From the NCBI RefSeq assembly GCF_003129485.1, contig NZ_QFFG01000004.1, positions 280,393 to 344,392 of the forward strand: a DNA stretch of 64,000 nt, given 5' to 3'. This document shows positions 56,383 through 64,000 of the stretch, one piece after another (within the stretch, counting starts at the first letter, position 1; each line of letters opens with the position of its first letter). Made by a program: the position numbers and the translations under genes. The stretch comes from Polaribacter aquimarinus. Its GTDB lineage: Bacteria; Bacteroidota; Bacteroidia; Flavobacteriales; Flavobacteriaceae. The notes beneath the pieces were generated by a model. The model was not told where the DNA came from, ran no database searches, and saw nothing but the letters and a program-made list of their open reading frames with translations.

Positions 56383-58839
56383 TTATTTAGGAATCCAAAC
56401 ATTTCTCCCATTTTTCTTATTATATATATATATAAAACTGCCCTCATTTTTATTTAAATTATAATAAATGCAACCTATTGGAACTTCTATATCGCATTCA
56501 ATATTGGGATCACCATACCCTTCTATTGCTCTAGGTTCATTAAAGGTTCCGTTTAAAATTACGATATTTGGTTTTTTATCTTTATAATATAACTCTCTTT
56601 CTAAATCAACAGAGAAATACATTAGTTTTTCAACTTTTTCAATTAAAAAAAACAAATAATCACCAATTAAATTTAAATTAGAAATCATCATTTTATTTAT
56701 TTTAGGTTCAAGATTAGAGTTGTTAGACAATATTCTGAAACAATATTGCAATTTATTTTTATCGTATTCTTTGTTACTATAAAACTTAGAATTTGAAATA
56801 TTAACAACATCAATTTTTGGAATTCCAGATAGATTGATATCACTAGTTATTGAGTCTACAAAATTTATCTGATTTAAGTCTAACATATCTAAATTAGAAT
56901 TATTAATACTTAAAATTTTAACAGGAGAAATACCCCCAAAAGATGAGTAATTATCTAGTCTTATTTTTTTCATATCTCTACCTATAACAAAAGAACAAGC
57001 AGATTTAACTAAACTTCTTTTTAAGGAGATATTTATGTTTTTAAACTCTAAAACATTTGGCATATTGGTATTTATATGGATATATCCTAAACTAAAATTA
57101 TCACCTTTAAAATTATTAAACTTCCATTTTTTTATGGTTGCATTAGATTTCCCTATATAAACTAAATAATTTTCATTGGAATAACCTTTATTGAATATTG
57201 ACATACCATTAATTTCTAAATTATTAATAATTGCATTATTAATAATTTTTTTCCCATTATAATTATAGTTGGATGGTACACTTATACCTGCTGTAGAAAT
57301 ATTTGTTCCAATAATATTCTTACAATAAATAGATACATTTGCATTCTTACTTACATTAATTAATGTAGATAAATCTCTGCCTTCACAATTTGTAATGTAA
57401 TTTTCACCTCCTCTGAAGCCAAACAATGGGGTTTGGTTCTTTCTAAGTCCAATCCATCTCTCTTTATTTGGTGGAAGAAAACCAATATTAGAATTGACTA
57501 AAGATTTATAAACCCAGCCTTCATATATAACTACATCATTTTTATTATAAGATTTTTTAGAACTAAATTTTGGAACAGGTATTGGAATAGAGTCATTGGT
57601 AATAGTACCTATTCCAATACAATTTAGCCAATATACACGTCCAACTGAATAATGAGTGTCAAAAATATGATGATCTAGCACTCCAGATCCAGTAACAGAA
57701 ACTTTACAATCCCAAGAAACACCTCCTTCATCACCTGTACCACCAAATGCAACAGAATGCCTACTTCCCATAGCAATACCAGATATTATGCAATTCATAG
57801 AACTCCCTTCAATTGCTATTCCATAACCTTGACTTTTACTATATGTATTGTAAGAATTTATATTAATACTTACACCATAACAATGAAAAATTTCAACGAA
57901 AATCTCATTATTATTTTTACCTACAACATTATTTAATTTAAAATCTACACCATAATCAATTCTCATTCCTTTACCTAAAATACTATCATTTTCAAAGTAT
58001 AATTTTTCACTACATATAATTGAAACTGGGTTTATTTTAGCTATTCTTGCACTATCGGTAAGTAAATAAGTATCGTTTAATGTTGTATTTAAATATATTA
58101 TTTGACCTTCAATTTTTTTAACACTATGCATTTCTCCTTGCTTAATATCTTCATTACCTAACTCACAAAATTTCTTTTCTGAAACAATTTTTAGAATATC
58201 TCCTTTAGAAAATTTATTTGCCATTTTTGAAAGAATATATGATTCCCCTTTATTTACATCGCTTTCAATATTTGTCATTTTTTTTGATGATTCAAAAAAA
58301 TTAGAAGACCCTGAAACTTGCAATAAGAACTCTTTATTAATATTTCCTTTTAAAGATAAATTCCCTATAATTGTTAAATTGTCTACATCCTTAACTATAA
58401 TTTTTTTTGTAATGTAAAAATTTCCGCCTCTGAGGGTTTTCTGTGGTGTAAGTTTTAATAACTCTATCGATTTTAATAAAGGTAAAGTATCATCTGATTT
58501 ACCGTCTGATTTTGCGCCAAACCATAAAGGAGAAACAATATCTACATTCCATTTTCCAGTAAAATTAAAATTTGATATATCATTAAAAATATTTAAAGAA
58601 GTGTTATTTATTGAAGTATTTTTTCCTTCTAGTGATATAATATATTTCTGTTTTAAGTTGTTAGTTTTTTTTGCACAGAATTTACCTCCTTCGAATTGTA
58701 ATATGATATTTTCAGGAAATTTTATTACTTTTTTAAGAGAGTTAAACACATTGTATTCCTCCCTTAAAATCCATATAGAGTTTTTATAATGTTTAGGAAT
58801 ATTAAAAAAATCAAAATCTTTTGGAATTTCGTAAATCAT
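56383..58839 (-). CDS. Tailspike-like pectate-lyase-fold beta-helix protein
   Basis: 818 aa with no signal peptide and no T9SS domain. Near residue 105, WFGAKSDGKSDDT matches the start motif of the pectate-lyase-3/tailspike family, and the centre is rich in short beta-helix turns (GISVPSNYNYNGKKIINN and similar). A CBM5/12-like segment (YNKNDVVIYEGWVYKSLVNS ... ERWIGL) lies near residue 445. The C-terminus (IGCIYYNLNKNEGSFIYIYN) resembles a phage-fibre end. It sits alone between rpsA and the M24 gene, with very AT-rich, Asn/Lys/Ile-heavy codon use. Glycan binding or cleavage is likely; catalytic residues are not assigned. Horizontal origin is plausible. Confidence 0.7.
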   Translation of the reverse strand: MIYEIPKDFDFFNIPKHYKNSIWILREEYNVFNSLKKVIKFPENIILQFEGGKFCAKKTNNLKQKYIISLEGKNTSINNTSLNIFNDISNFNFTGKWNVDIVSPLWFGAKSDGKSDDTLPLLKSIELLKLTPQKTLRGGNFYITKKIIVKDVDNLTIIGNLSLKGNINKEFLLQVSGSSNFFESSKKMTNIESDVNKGESYILSKMANKFSKGDILKIVSEKKFCELGNEDIKQGEMHSVKKIEGQIIYLNTTLNDTYLLTDSARIAKINPVSIICSEKLYFENDSILGKGMRIDYGVDFKLNNVVGKNNNEIFVEIFHCYGVSININSYNTYSKSQGYGIAIEGSSMNCIISGIAMGSRHSVAFGGTGDEGGVSWDCKVSVTGSGVLDHHIFDTHYSVGRVYWLNCIGIGTITNDSIPIPVPKFSSKKSYNKNDVVIYEGWVYKSLVNSNIGFLPPNKERWIGLRKNQTPLFGFRGGENYITNCEGRDLSTLINVSKNANVSIYCKNIIGTNISTAGISVPSNYNYNGKKIINNAIINNLEINGMSIFNKGYSNENYLVYIGKSNATIKKWKFNNFKGDNFSLGYIHINTNMPNVLEFKNINISLKRSLVKSACSFVIGRDMKKIRLDNYSSFGGISPVKILSINNSNLDMLDLNQINFVDSITSDINLSGIPKIDVVNISNSKFYSNKEYDKNKLQYCFRILSNNSNLEPKINKMMISNLNLIGDYLFFLIEKVEKLMYFSVDLERELYYKDKKPNIVILNGTFNEPRAIEGYGDPNIECDIEVPIGCIYYNLNKNEGSFIYIYNKKNGRNVWIPK

Positions 58840-58866
58840 ATAAATTATTTAATTTCAAAATATACA

Positions 58867-58898
58867 AAAAAAGCCGATGCATATAGCATCGGCTTTTC
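58867..58898 (-). terminator. Terminator of rpsA
   Basis: On the minus strand AAAAGCCGATGC, loop TATAT, GCATCGGCTTTT and further T. The 12-bp GC-rich stem lies 37 nt after the rpsA stop and before the beta-helix gene, which must therefore use its own promoter. Confidence 0.88.
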
Positions 58899-58933
58899 AG
58901 ATATTATAAATATCAGCTTAATAGTGAAAAGAA

Positions 58934-60766
58934 TTATTTCTTTTTTGACCCAGCTTCCATTTTCTTTTTTAAATCTGCAAGACCACCAATATCTCCTAAG
59001 GTAGTTTTTTCTGCTTCTGCTGCTTTTTTAACGGCTGCTTTTACATTTCTTTTTTCTTGCTCTCTAAAGATAGATGTATGAGAAACAACTACTCTTCTGT
59101 ATTCTTTAGAAAATTCTAAAACAACAAATTCTGCTGTATCTCCTTTACCTAATTTAGAACCATCTTCTTTATCTAAGAAACGAGTTGGTGCAAAACCTTC
59201 TACATCTCCAGCTAAAGTTACAGTTGCTCCTTTATCATTCTTATCTTTAATAGTTCCTTCGTGCTTAGAACCGATTGCAAACGTAGCTTCATGCTCATCC
59301 CAAGGGTTTTCTTGAGTTTGCTTGTGACCTAAGTTTAACTTTCTGTTCTCTACATCTAATTCTAAAACTTGAACTTCTAATTGTTGACCAACAGTGACAA
59401 AATCTGATGGATGCTTCACTTTCTTAGTCCAAGATAAATCAGAGATGTATACTAAACCATCAATACCTTCTTCTAACTCAACAAATACTCCAAAGTTTGT
59501 GTAATTTCTTACAGTACCTGTATGCGTTGAACCAACAGGGTATTTCGTTGTAATATCTGTCCAAGGATCTGGGTGTAATTGTTTGATACCTAAAGACATT
59601 TTACGATCTTCTCTATCTAAAGTTAAGATTTGAGCTTCAACTTTATCTCCAACTTTTACGAAATCTTGTGCAGAACGTAAATGTGTTGACCAAGACATTT
59701 CAGAAACGTGAATTAATCCTTCTACTCCTTGTTCAACTTCTACAAATGCTCCATAATCTGCCAAAACAACAACTTCTCCAGTTACTTTATCACCAATTTT
59801 TAAATCAGCACTTAAAGCTTCCCATGGGTGAGCAGATAATTGTTTTAATCCTAATTGGATTCTAGATTTGTTATCATCAAAATCTAAAATTACTACATTT
59901 AATTTTTGATCTAATTCAACAACCTCATTCGGATGATTGATTCTTGACCAAGATAAATCTGTAATATGTACTAAACCATCAACACCTCCTAAATCAACAA
60001 ATACACCGTAAGAAGTAATGTTTTTAACAACACCTTCTAATACTTGTCCTTTCTCTAACTGGCCAATGATTTCTTTTTTCTGTAATTCAATATCTGCTTC
60101 GATAAGCGCTTTGTGTGATACAACAACGTTTTTAAATTCGTGGTTGATTTTTACAACCTTGAATTCCATTGTTTTCTCAACATATTGATCGTAATCTCTA
60201 ATTGGTTTTACATCAATTTGAGAACCTGGTAAAAATGCTTCTATTCCGAAAACATCCACAATCATACCACCTCTTGTTCTACATTTAACAAAACCGTTAA
60301 CTACTTCACCTGTTTCATGAGCGTTATTTACACGTTCCCAAGCTTTAATTACTCTTGCTTTTTTGTGAGATAATACTAATTGACCAGAAGAATCTTCTCT
60401 TTTATCTACTAATACTTCTACTTTATCACCAACAGCTAAAGCTTGATTGTAACGAAATTCATTTAAAGAAATAACTCCTTCAGATTTAGAGTTAATGTCA
60501 ATAATTGCATCTCTGTCTGTAATTCTAATTACAGTACCTTCAATAACATCACGTTCATTAACAAAACCAACAGTTCCTTCTAAAGCTTTTTCAAACTCTT
60601 TTAATTTAGATTCATCAACTTCATCAATTCCTTCTTCGTATTTGTGCCAATTAAAATCTGCTAAAAATTGTTCAGGATTTACAGTTTCTTCTACAGCAGG
60701 AGCTGCAGTTTCTTGTACTTCAGTAGCAATTACTTGCTCTTCAGTGTTTTTAGTTTCTTCAGACAT
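58934..60766 (-). CDS. rpsA: 30S ribosomal protein S1
   Basis: 610 aa with six S1 RNA-binding domains, starting at about EGTVIRITDRDAIID, GEVVNGFVKCRTRGG, GVVKNITSYGVFVDL, GEVVVLADYGAFVEV, GTVRNYTNFGVFVEL and GTIKDKNDKGATVTL. The acidic N-terminal tail and lysine-rich C-terminus (KKKMEAGSKKK) are typical of Bacteroidota S1. It delivers mRNA to the small subunit. A leader of more than 100 nt stands upstream. Confidence 0.95.
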   Translation of the reverse strand: MSEETKNTEEQVIATEVQETAAPAVEETVNPEQFLADFNWHKYEEGIDEVDESKLKEFEKALEGTVGFVNERDVIEGTVIRITDRDAIIDINSKSEGVISLNEFRYNQALAVGDKVEVLVDKREDSSGQLVLSHKKARVIKAWERVNNAHETGEVVNGFVKCRTRGGMIVDVFGIEAFLPGSQIDVKPIRDYDQYVEKTMEFKVVKINHEFKNVVVSHKALIEADIELQKKEIIGQLEKGQVLEGVVKNITSYGVFVDLGGVDGLVHITDLSWSRINHPNEVVELDQKLNVVILDFDDNKSRIQLGLKQLSAHPWEALSADLKIGDKVTGEVVVLADYGAFVEVEQGVEGLIHVSEMSWSTHLRSAQDFVKVGDKVEAQILTLDREDRKMSLGIKQLHPDPWTDITTKYPVGSTHTGTVRNYTNFGVFVELEEGIDGLVYISDLSWTKKVKHPSDFVTVGQQLEVQVLELDVENRKLNLGHKQTQENPWDEHEATFAIGSKHEGTIKDKNDKGATVTLAGDVEGFAPTRFLDKEDGSKLGKGDTAEFVVLEFSKEYRRVVVSHTSIFREQEKRNVKAAVKKAAEAEKTTLGDIGGLADLKKKMEAGSKKK

Positions 60767-60888
60767 ATGTCTAAAATAATTTGTATCTTATTGTTTTCCA
60801 GATTTTTAACAATAAAAACAGTAAGAGATGTTTTTTAATTTTGTTTTCTAAATATCCTTTTTCAAATCTGTTATCGTAAAAAGGAGTG

Positions 60889-60896
60889 CAAATTTA
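60889..60896 (-). promoter_or_regulatory. Possible -7 element of rpsA
   Basis: The minus strand reads TAAATTTG, a full TAnnTTTG match, about 120 nt before the rpsA start. No clear TTTG at -33. Confidence 0.4.
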
Positions 60897-60952
60897 CAAA
60901 AATCATTTGATTTTTAATTACTTAGATTAAAATAAATCACTTTTATTCTGAT

Positions 60953-60960
60953 TATATTTG
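60953..60960 (+). promoter_or_regulatory. -7 element of the RidA-queE unit
   Basis: TATATTTG, a full match to TAnnTTTG, 20 nt before the ATG at 60981; -33 is not clear. Confidence 0.5.
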
Positions 60961-60980
60961 TAATTGAAAATCAAATTTTT

Positions 60981-61433
60981 ATGAAAACTACTATAAAAAC
61001 AATCTGTATATTATTGCTATTTATAAATTTTGGATGCAAAAAAGAAATAAAAACAACAATAAAATATTATAAATCTCACGAAAAAAGCAGAGCAAATGTT
61101 CCTTTTTCTGATGCAGTTCAAGTAAACAATTTGTATTTTTTAACTGGTCAAATTGGTAGGAATCACAAAACAGGTAAACTTGTTGACGGTGGAATTAAAG
61201 CAGAAACCAAACAAGCAATTCTAAATATTCAAGAGGTATTAAAACAGCATAATTTAACCTTAAAAAATGTAGTAAAATGTACAGTAATCCTTTCTGATAT
61301 AAATGATTTTTCTAATATGAACTCAATTTATCACACTTTTTTTAACGATAATTTACCTGCAAGAACTACATTTGCAGCCAATTTAGTTGCAGGTGCAAAA
61401 ATTGAAATTGAAGTAGTTGCCGCAAAGAAATAA
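60981..61433 (+). CDS. RidA-family lipoprotein
   Basis: 150 aa. A lipoprotein signal (CILLLFINFGCKKE) precedes a RidA/YjgF domain with PFSDAVQVNNLYFLTGQIG, the HNLTLKNVVKCTVILSDI block and the catalytic-type arginine in LPARTTFAANLV. RidA hydrolyses reactive enamine/imine intermediates in the cytosol; an exported, lipid-anchored copy must act elsewhere or bind another ligand. It lies 1 nt upstream of queE. Confidence 0.87.
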   Translation: MKTTIKTICILLLFINFGCKKEIKTTIKYYKSHEKSRANVPFSDAVQVNNLYFLTGQIGRNHKTGKLVDGGIKAETKQAILNIQEVLKQHNLTLKNVVKCTVILSDINDFSNMNSIYHTFFNDNLPARTTFAANLVAGAKIEIEVVAAKK

Positions 61434-61434
61434 A

Positions 61435-62064
61435 ATGGATAAAAAAACACAAGATTTAGTCGATAAAGGAATTATGCTTCCGTTAATGGAAGAATTTTAC
61501 ACCATACAAGGTGAAGGATGTCACACTGGTACAGCAGCTTATTTTATTCGAGTTGGCGGTTGCGATGTAGGTTGTCATTGGTGCGATGTAAAAGAAAGTT
61601 GGAATGCAGATTTGCACCCACCAACCTTAGCTGATACCATTGTAAGTAACGTAAAAAAACATGCCAATACTGTTGTTATTACAGGTGGAGAACCGTTAAT
61701 GTGGTCCATGGATTATATTACTAATTTACTTAAAGAAAATCATATAAAAACCCATATAGAAACCTCCGGTGCCTATTCATTTTCTGGAAAATGGGATTGG
61801 TTTTGCCTTTCACCTAAGAAAACAAAACTACCATTACAAGAAAATTATAGAGAAGCTGACGAATTAAAAATGATTATCCATAACAAATCAGATTTCGATT
61901 TTGCAGAACAACAAGCCGATAAAGTTGGTAAAAAATGTCAATTATTTTTGCAACCAGAATGGTCTAAAAAAGAAAAAATGACCGAAGAAATCGTAAATTA
62001 TGTGATGAAAAATCCTAAATGGAAAATATCTCTTCAAACGCATAAGTATTTAAATATTCCTTAA
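61435..62064 (+). CDS. queE: 7-carboxy-7-deazaguanine synthase
   Basis: 209-aa radical SAM enzyme of queuosine synthesis. FYTIQGEGCHTGTAAYFIRV precedes the cluster motif CDVGCHWC (Cys-x3-Cys-x2-Cys), then VVITGGEPLMW and the end FLQPEW...MKNPKWKISLQTHKYLNIP. The start at 61435 follows the RidA stop by 1 nt; the Met six codons upstream would lie inside that gene. No other queuosine genes are adjacent. Confidence 0.93.
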   Translation: MDKKTQDLVDKGIMLPLMEEFYTIQGEGCHTGTAAYFIRVGGCDVGCHWCDVKESWNADLHPPTLADTIVSNVKKHANTVVITGGEPLMWSMDYITNLLKENHIKTHIETSGAYSFSGKWDWFCLSPKKTKLPLQENYREADELKMIIHNKSDFDFAEQQADKVGKKCQLFLQPEWSKKEKMTEEIVNYVMKNPKWKISLQTHKYLNIP

Positions 62065-62081
62065 TTTTTTTAAAGTGATTT

Positions 62082-62109
62082 CCTGCTTTCCGCACTCGCT
62101 TTAATCAGG
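62082..62109. repeat. Possible remnant of a dispersed intergenic repeat
   Basis: A 28-bp stretch bounded by CCTG and CAGG, with TTTCCGCACTCGCTTT inside, is notably GC-richer than its surroundings. From memory similar sequences recur between genes in Flavobacteriaceae, usually with a longer central palindrome; here it seems shortened. Confidence 0.3.
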
Positions 62110-62134
62110 GTTAAGACTACTTAATAATTTTTAG

Positions 62135-62827
62135 CTAATCCTCTAATTTACTGTCAACTAAAGAACAAATTCGATCAAACTGTTCTTTAATTCCCATATC
62201 AGAATTATCAAATTCAATAGCATCTTTAGCTTTAATTAAAGGAGAATCTTCTCTTGTAGAATCAATCCTGTCTCGTTCTTGAACATTAAAAAGAATTTCA
62301 TCAAAATTTACTTTATCGCCCCTATCAATTAATTCTTTATAACGTCTTGTGGCTCTTTTATCTGCAGAAGCAGTCATGAATAATTTTAAATCTGCATCAG
62401 GAAAAACAACAGTTCCAATATCTCTTCCATCCATTACAATTCCTCCTTCTTTTCCCATTTGTTGTTGTTCAGCAACTAATTTTTTTCGAACTTCAGATAT
62501 TGCTGCTACTTTACTTACAAGTTGAGATACTTCAAGTGTTCTGATTTCTTTTTCAACATTATTTCCATTAAGATACATCTCTGCAAAACCTAATTTTTGA
62601 TTAAATTGAAACGAAAGCCTAACCAATTGTAACTTAGATATCAATTCATCTTTATTCAAGAAGTTTTTACCTACAAAATTATTTTGCTTTGAAAAAAGAG
62701 TTACCGCTCTATACATAGCACCAGTATCAACATAAATATAATTATATTTTTTTGCTAATAACTTAGCAATAGTACTTTTACCTGTTGATGAAAAACCATC
62801 TATTGCAATTGTAATTTTTTTACTCAT
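62135..62827 (-). CDS. cmk: Cytidylate kinase
   Basis: 230-aa (d)CMP kinase. Walker A is IAIDGFSSTGKSTIAKLLAKK, then YVDTGAMYRAVTLF, the DGRDIGTVVFPDADLKLFMTAS core and RDRIDSTREDSPL. Normal length. It directly follows porQ on the minus strand with no gap. Confidence 0.95.
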   Translation of the reverse strand: MSKKITIAIDGFSSTGKSTIAKLLAKKYNYIYVDTGAMYRAVTLFSKQNNFVGKNFLNKDELISKLQLVRLSFQFNQKLGFAEMYLNGNNVEKEIRTLEVSQLVSKVAAISEVRKKLVAEQQQMGKEGGIVMDGRDIGTVVFPDADLKLFMTASADKRATRRYKELIDRGDKVNFDEILFNVQERDRIDSTREDSPLIKAKDAIEFDNSDMGIKEQFDRICSLVDSKLED

Positions 62828-63856
62828 CTATCTTGTTCTATCTAAATCTATTAGCAAACTAAATGTACTTGCATTTGCTGCAGAATGAAATTTAGAATAT
62901 GCATAGTTCAATTTAAATTTATTCATTTTTAATCCAAAACCAAAAGAAATACCACTAAAAGTTCTAGCATTTTGCAATTTCAATTCTGCCGCTCTTCTAA
63001 AGTTATATCCTAACCTTATATTAATTGCACTTTTAGGAAATAATTCAGCACCAATTACAAAGTGTCGTAAGGTATTTCCAATAAATCCAATTTTTTCTTG
63101 AGTAGTATTTCCTTCTAAATCTGTAGTTTGATCAGATGGATTTGGTACAGATAAGTTCCACTGCTGCAAATTATCTAAAGTTACATACCATTTTAAAGGT
63201 ACATGTTCCAACTGAAATGAGCCTCCTAAAGCTAATCTAAATGGTAATCTTTCTTGTTTTCCATTAAAAGTCTGTACTTGAGTTCCTATATTTCTTGCAA
63301 CCAAAGTAACTGTAAAAGGCTGATAAGGATTATTATATAATAATGCTAAATCTGTAGAAATTCCAGTTGAAGAAAAATTTGCGATATTAGAATTAATAAT
63401 TCTAATATTAGAACCTAAATATAAATTGGTCCAAGGTAGATTTACTGCATATCCGATAGATAAAGCAATATCATTTGCATTAAAATTTCCAGTTTCATTT
63501 CCTTGCTCATCAGCACCAATTAAAGTACCATAATCTAAATATTTTATACTACTATGAATAGTCCCAAATCTTCTTGAAATAGTTTTAGCATATGATAAAG
63601 AACCAATATTAATTCCAGCCAAATAACTAGTATAATTTAAAGAGAGTTTATTATCTAAATCCTTATTAATAACTGAAGGATTCCATATTGGTTGATTAAC
63701 ATCATCCAAAAGCGTCAAAACATCACCTCCTAAAGCTATCTGTCTTGCAGAAGTAGACAAATTCAAAAATTGATATATTTCTTCTCCACCAACTTGAGCT
63801 TTAACAGAACAAATTGATAAAAAAAAGATCAATAATAATACTTTGTTTTTATTCAT
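62828..63856 (-). CDS. porQ: Type IX secretion system protein PorQ
   Basis: 342-aa outer-membrane beta-barrel with a signal peptide (ending CSVKAQ). The N-terminus EIYQFLNLSTSARQIALGGDV with PIWNPSVINKDLDNKLSLNY, and the barrel strands to FGLKMNKFKLNYAYSKFHSA, are typical of PorQ/PorV-like proteins. PorQ acts in processing and attaching cargo with T9SS sorting domains, so it would serve the amylase and both giant proteins here. Confidence 0.93.
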   Translation of the reverse strand: MNKNKVLLLIFFLSICSVKAQVGGEEIYQFLNLSTSARQIALGGDVLTLLDDVNQPIWNPSVINKDLDNKLSLNYTSYLAGINIGSLSYAKTISRRFGTIHSSIKYLDYGTLIGADEQGNETGNFNANDIALSIGYAVNLPWTNLYLGSNIRIINSNIANFSSTGISTDLALLYNNPYQPFTVTLVARNIGTQVQTFNGKQERLPFRLALGGSFQLEHVPLKWYVTLDNLQQWNLSVPNPSDQTTDLEGNTTQEKIGFIGNTLRHFVIGAELFPKSAINIRLGYNFRRAAELKLQNARTFSGISFGFGLKMNKFKLNYAYSKFHSAANASTFSLLIDLDRTR

Positions 63857-63930
63857 TTAACAATAAAAAAACGACTATAAATCAATAACGAAAATACATC
63901 AATATATTACATAAAATCTAACAATTTTTC

Positions 63931-63965
63931 ATAAAAAAGCCTCATATCTTAAAGATATGAGGCTT
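63931..63965 (-). terminator. Terminator of a gene beyond the right edge
   Basis: On the minus strand AAGCCTCATATCTT and its complement form a 12-14 bp stem with a tiny loop, followed by T. It must close a minus-strand gene ending at or past 63966; in relatives this is often lon, but that gene is not visible. Confidence 0.7.
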
Positions 63966-64000
63966 GTAAGTCTTGACTATATCAAGATAAAGAAAGGCAG

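Overview
The window looks like a chromosomal piece of a marine-type member of the Flavobacteriaceae (Bacteroidota; Polaribacter/Tenacibaculum-like by gene content, not proven to genus). The evidence is very low GC, promoters of the Bacteroidota type (TTTG or TTG, about 19 bases, then TAnnTTTG), a SusC/SusD locus, secreted proteins with type IX secretion system (T9SS) C-terminal sorting domains, and a porQ gene. I see no phage, insertion sequence or CRISPR array.

Region 1 (1-11.2 kb) is a starch/alpha-glucan utilisation locus. A LacI-family regulator (minus strand, cut by the left window edge) diverges from susC-susD-susE-susF, which are followed by a T9SS-secreted GH13 alpha-amylase. A near-perfect LacI-type operator lies just upstream of the susC promoter, and a rho-independent terminator separates susF from the amylase. 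The amylase and the SusE/F glycan-binding lipoproteins would bind and cut polymer at the surface, and SusC/D would import the oligosaccharides.

Region 2 (11.2-29.9 kb) holds two tandem paralogous giant genes of 2860 and 2926 residues. Each has an unusual N-terminal extension, a signal peptide, long arrays of calcium-binding thrombospondin-type-3-like repeats, a LamG-like region, a strongly conserved module and a T9SS sorting domain. After a 26-bp perfect hairpin come a 185-aa secreted orphan carrying one repeat tail, a C-rich tract that forms a G-quadruplex motif on the minus strand, a 53-aa polyproline/PID/transmembrane protein and a possible 27-aa ORF. This is the most accessory and least explained part of the window.

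Region 3 (29.9-49.7 kb) is mostly housekeeping: cysteine desulfurase, an Smr protein, an ArsC/LMW-phosphatase-like protein, two tandem PPK2 kinases, an LpxR-like protein, a RecD-like helicase, a DUF3822-rsmD pair, an envelope-folding operon (DUF493, three PPIase-type proteins, MoxR ATPase), an AAA NTPase with recQ and fmt, HU, a YqgE protein and a class IV aminotransferase. A cluster of DnaA-box-like sites lies between fmt and the HU gene.

Region 4 (49.7-64 kb) has a START-like protein, tRNA-Met and tRNA-Gly, a rhomboid protease, an LpxL-like acyltransferase, glmM, a DUF6090 protein, an M24 peptidase lipoprotein, an 818-aa tailspike-like beta-helix protein without a signal peptide, ribosomal protein S1, a RidA-like lipoprotein with queE, and a porQ-cmk operon. 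PorQ links to the T9SS cargo in regions 1 and 2.
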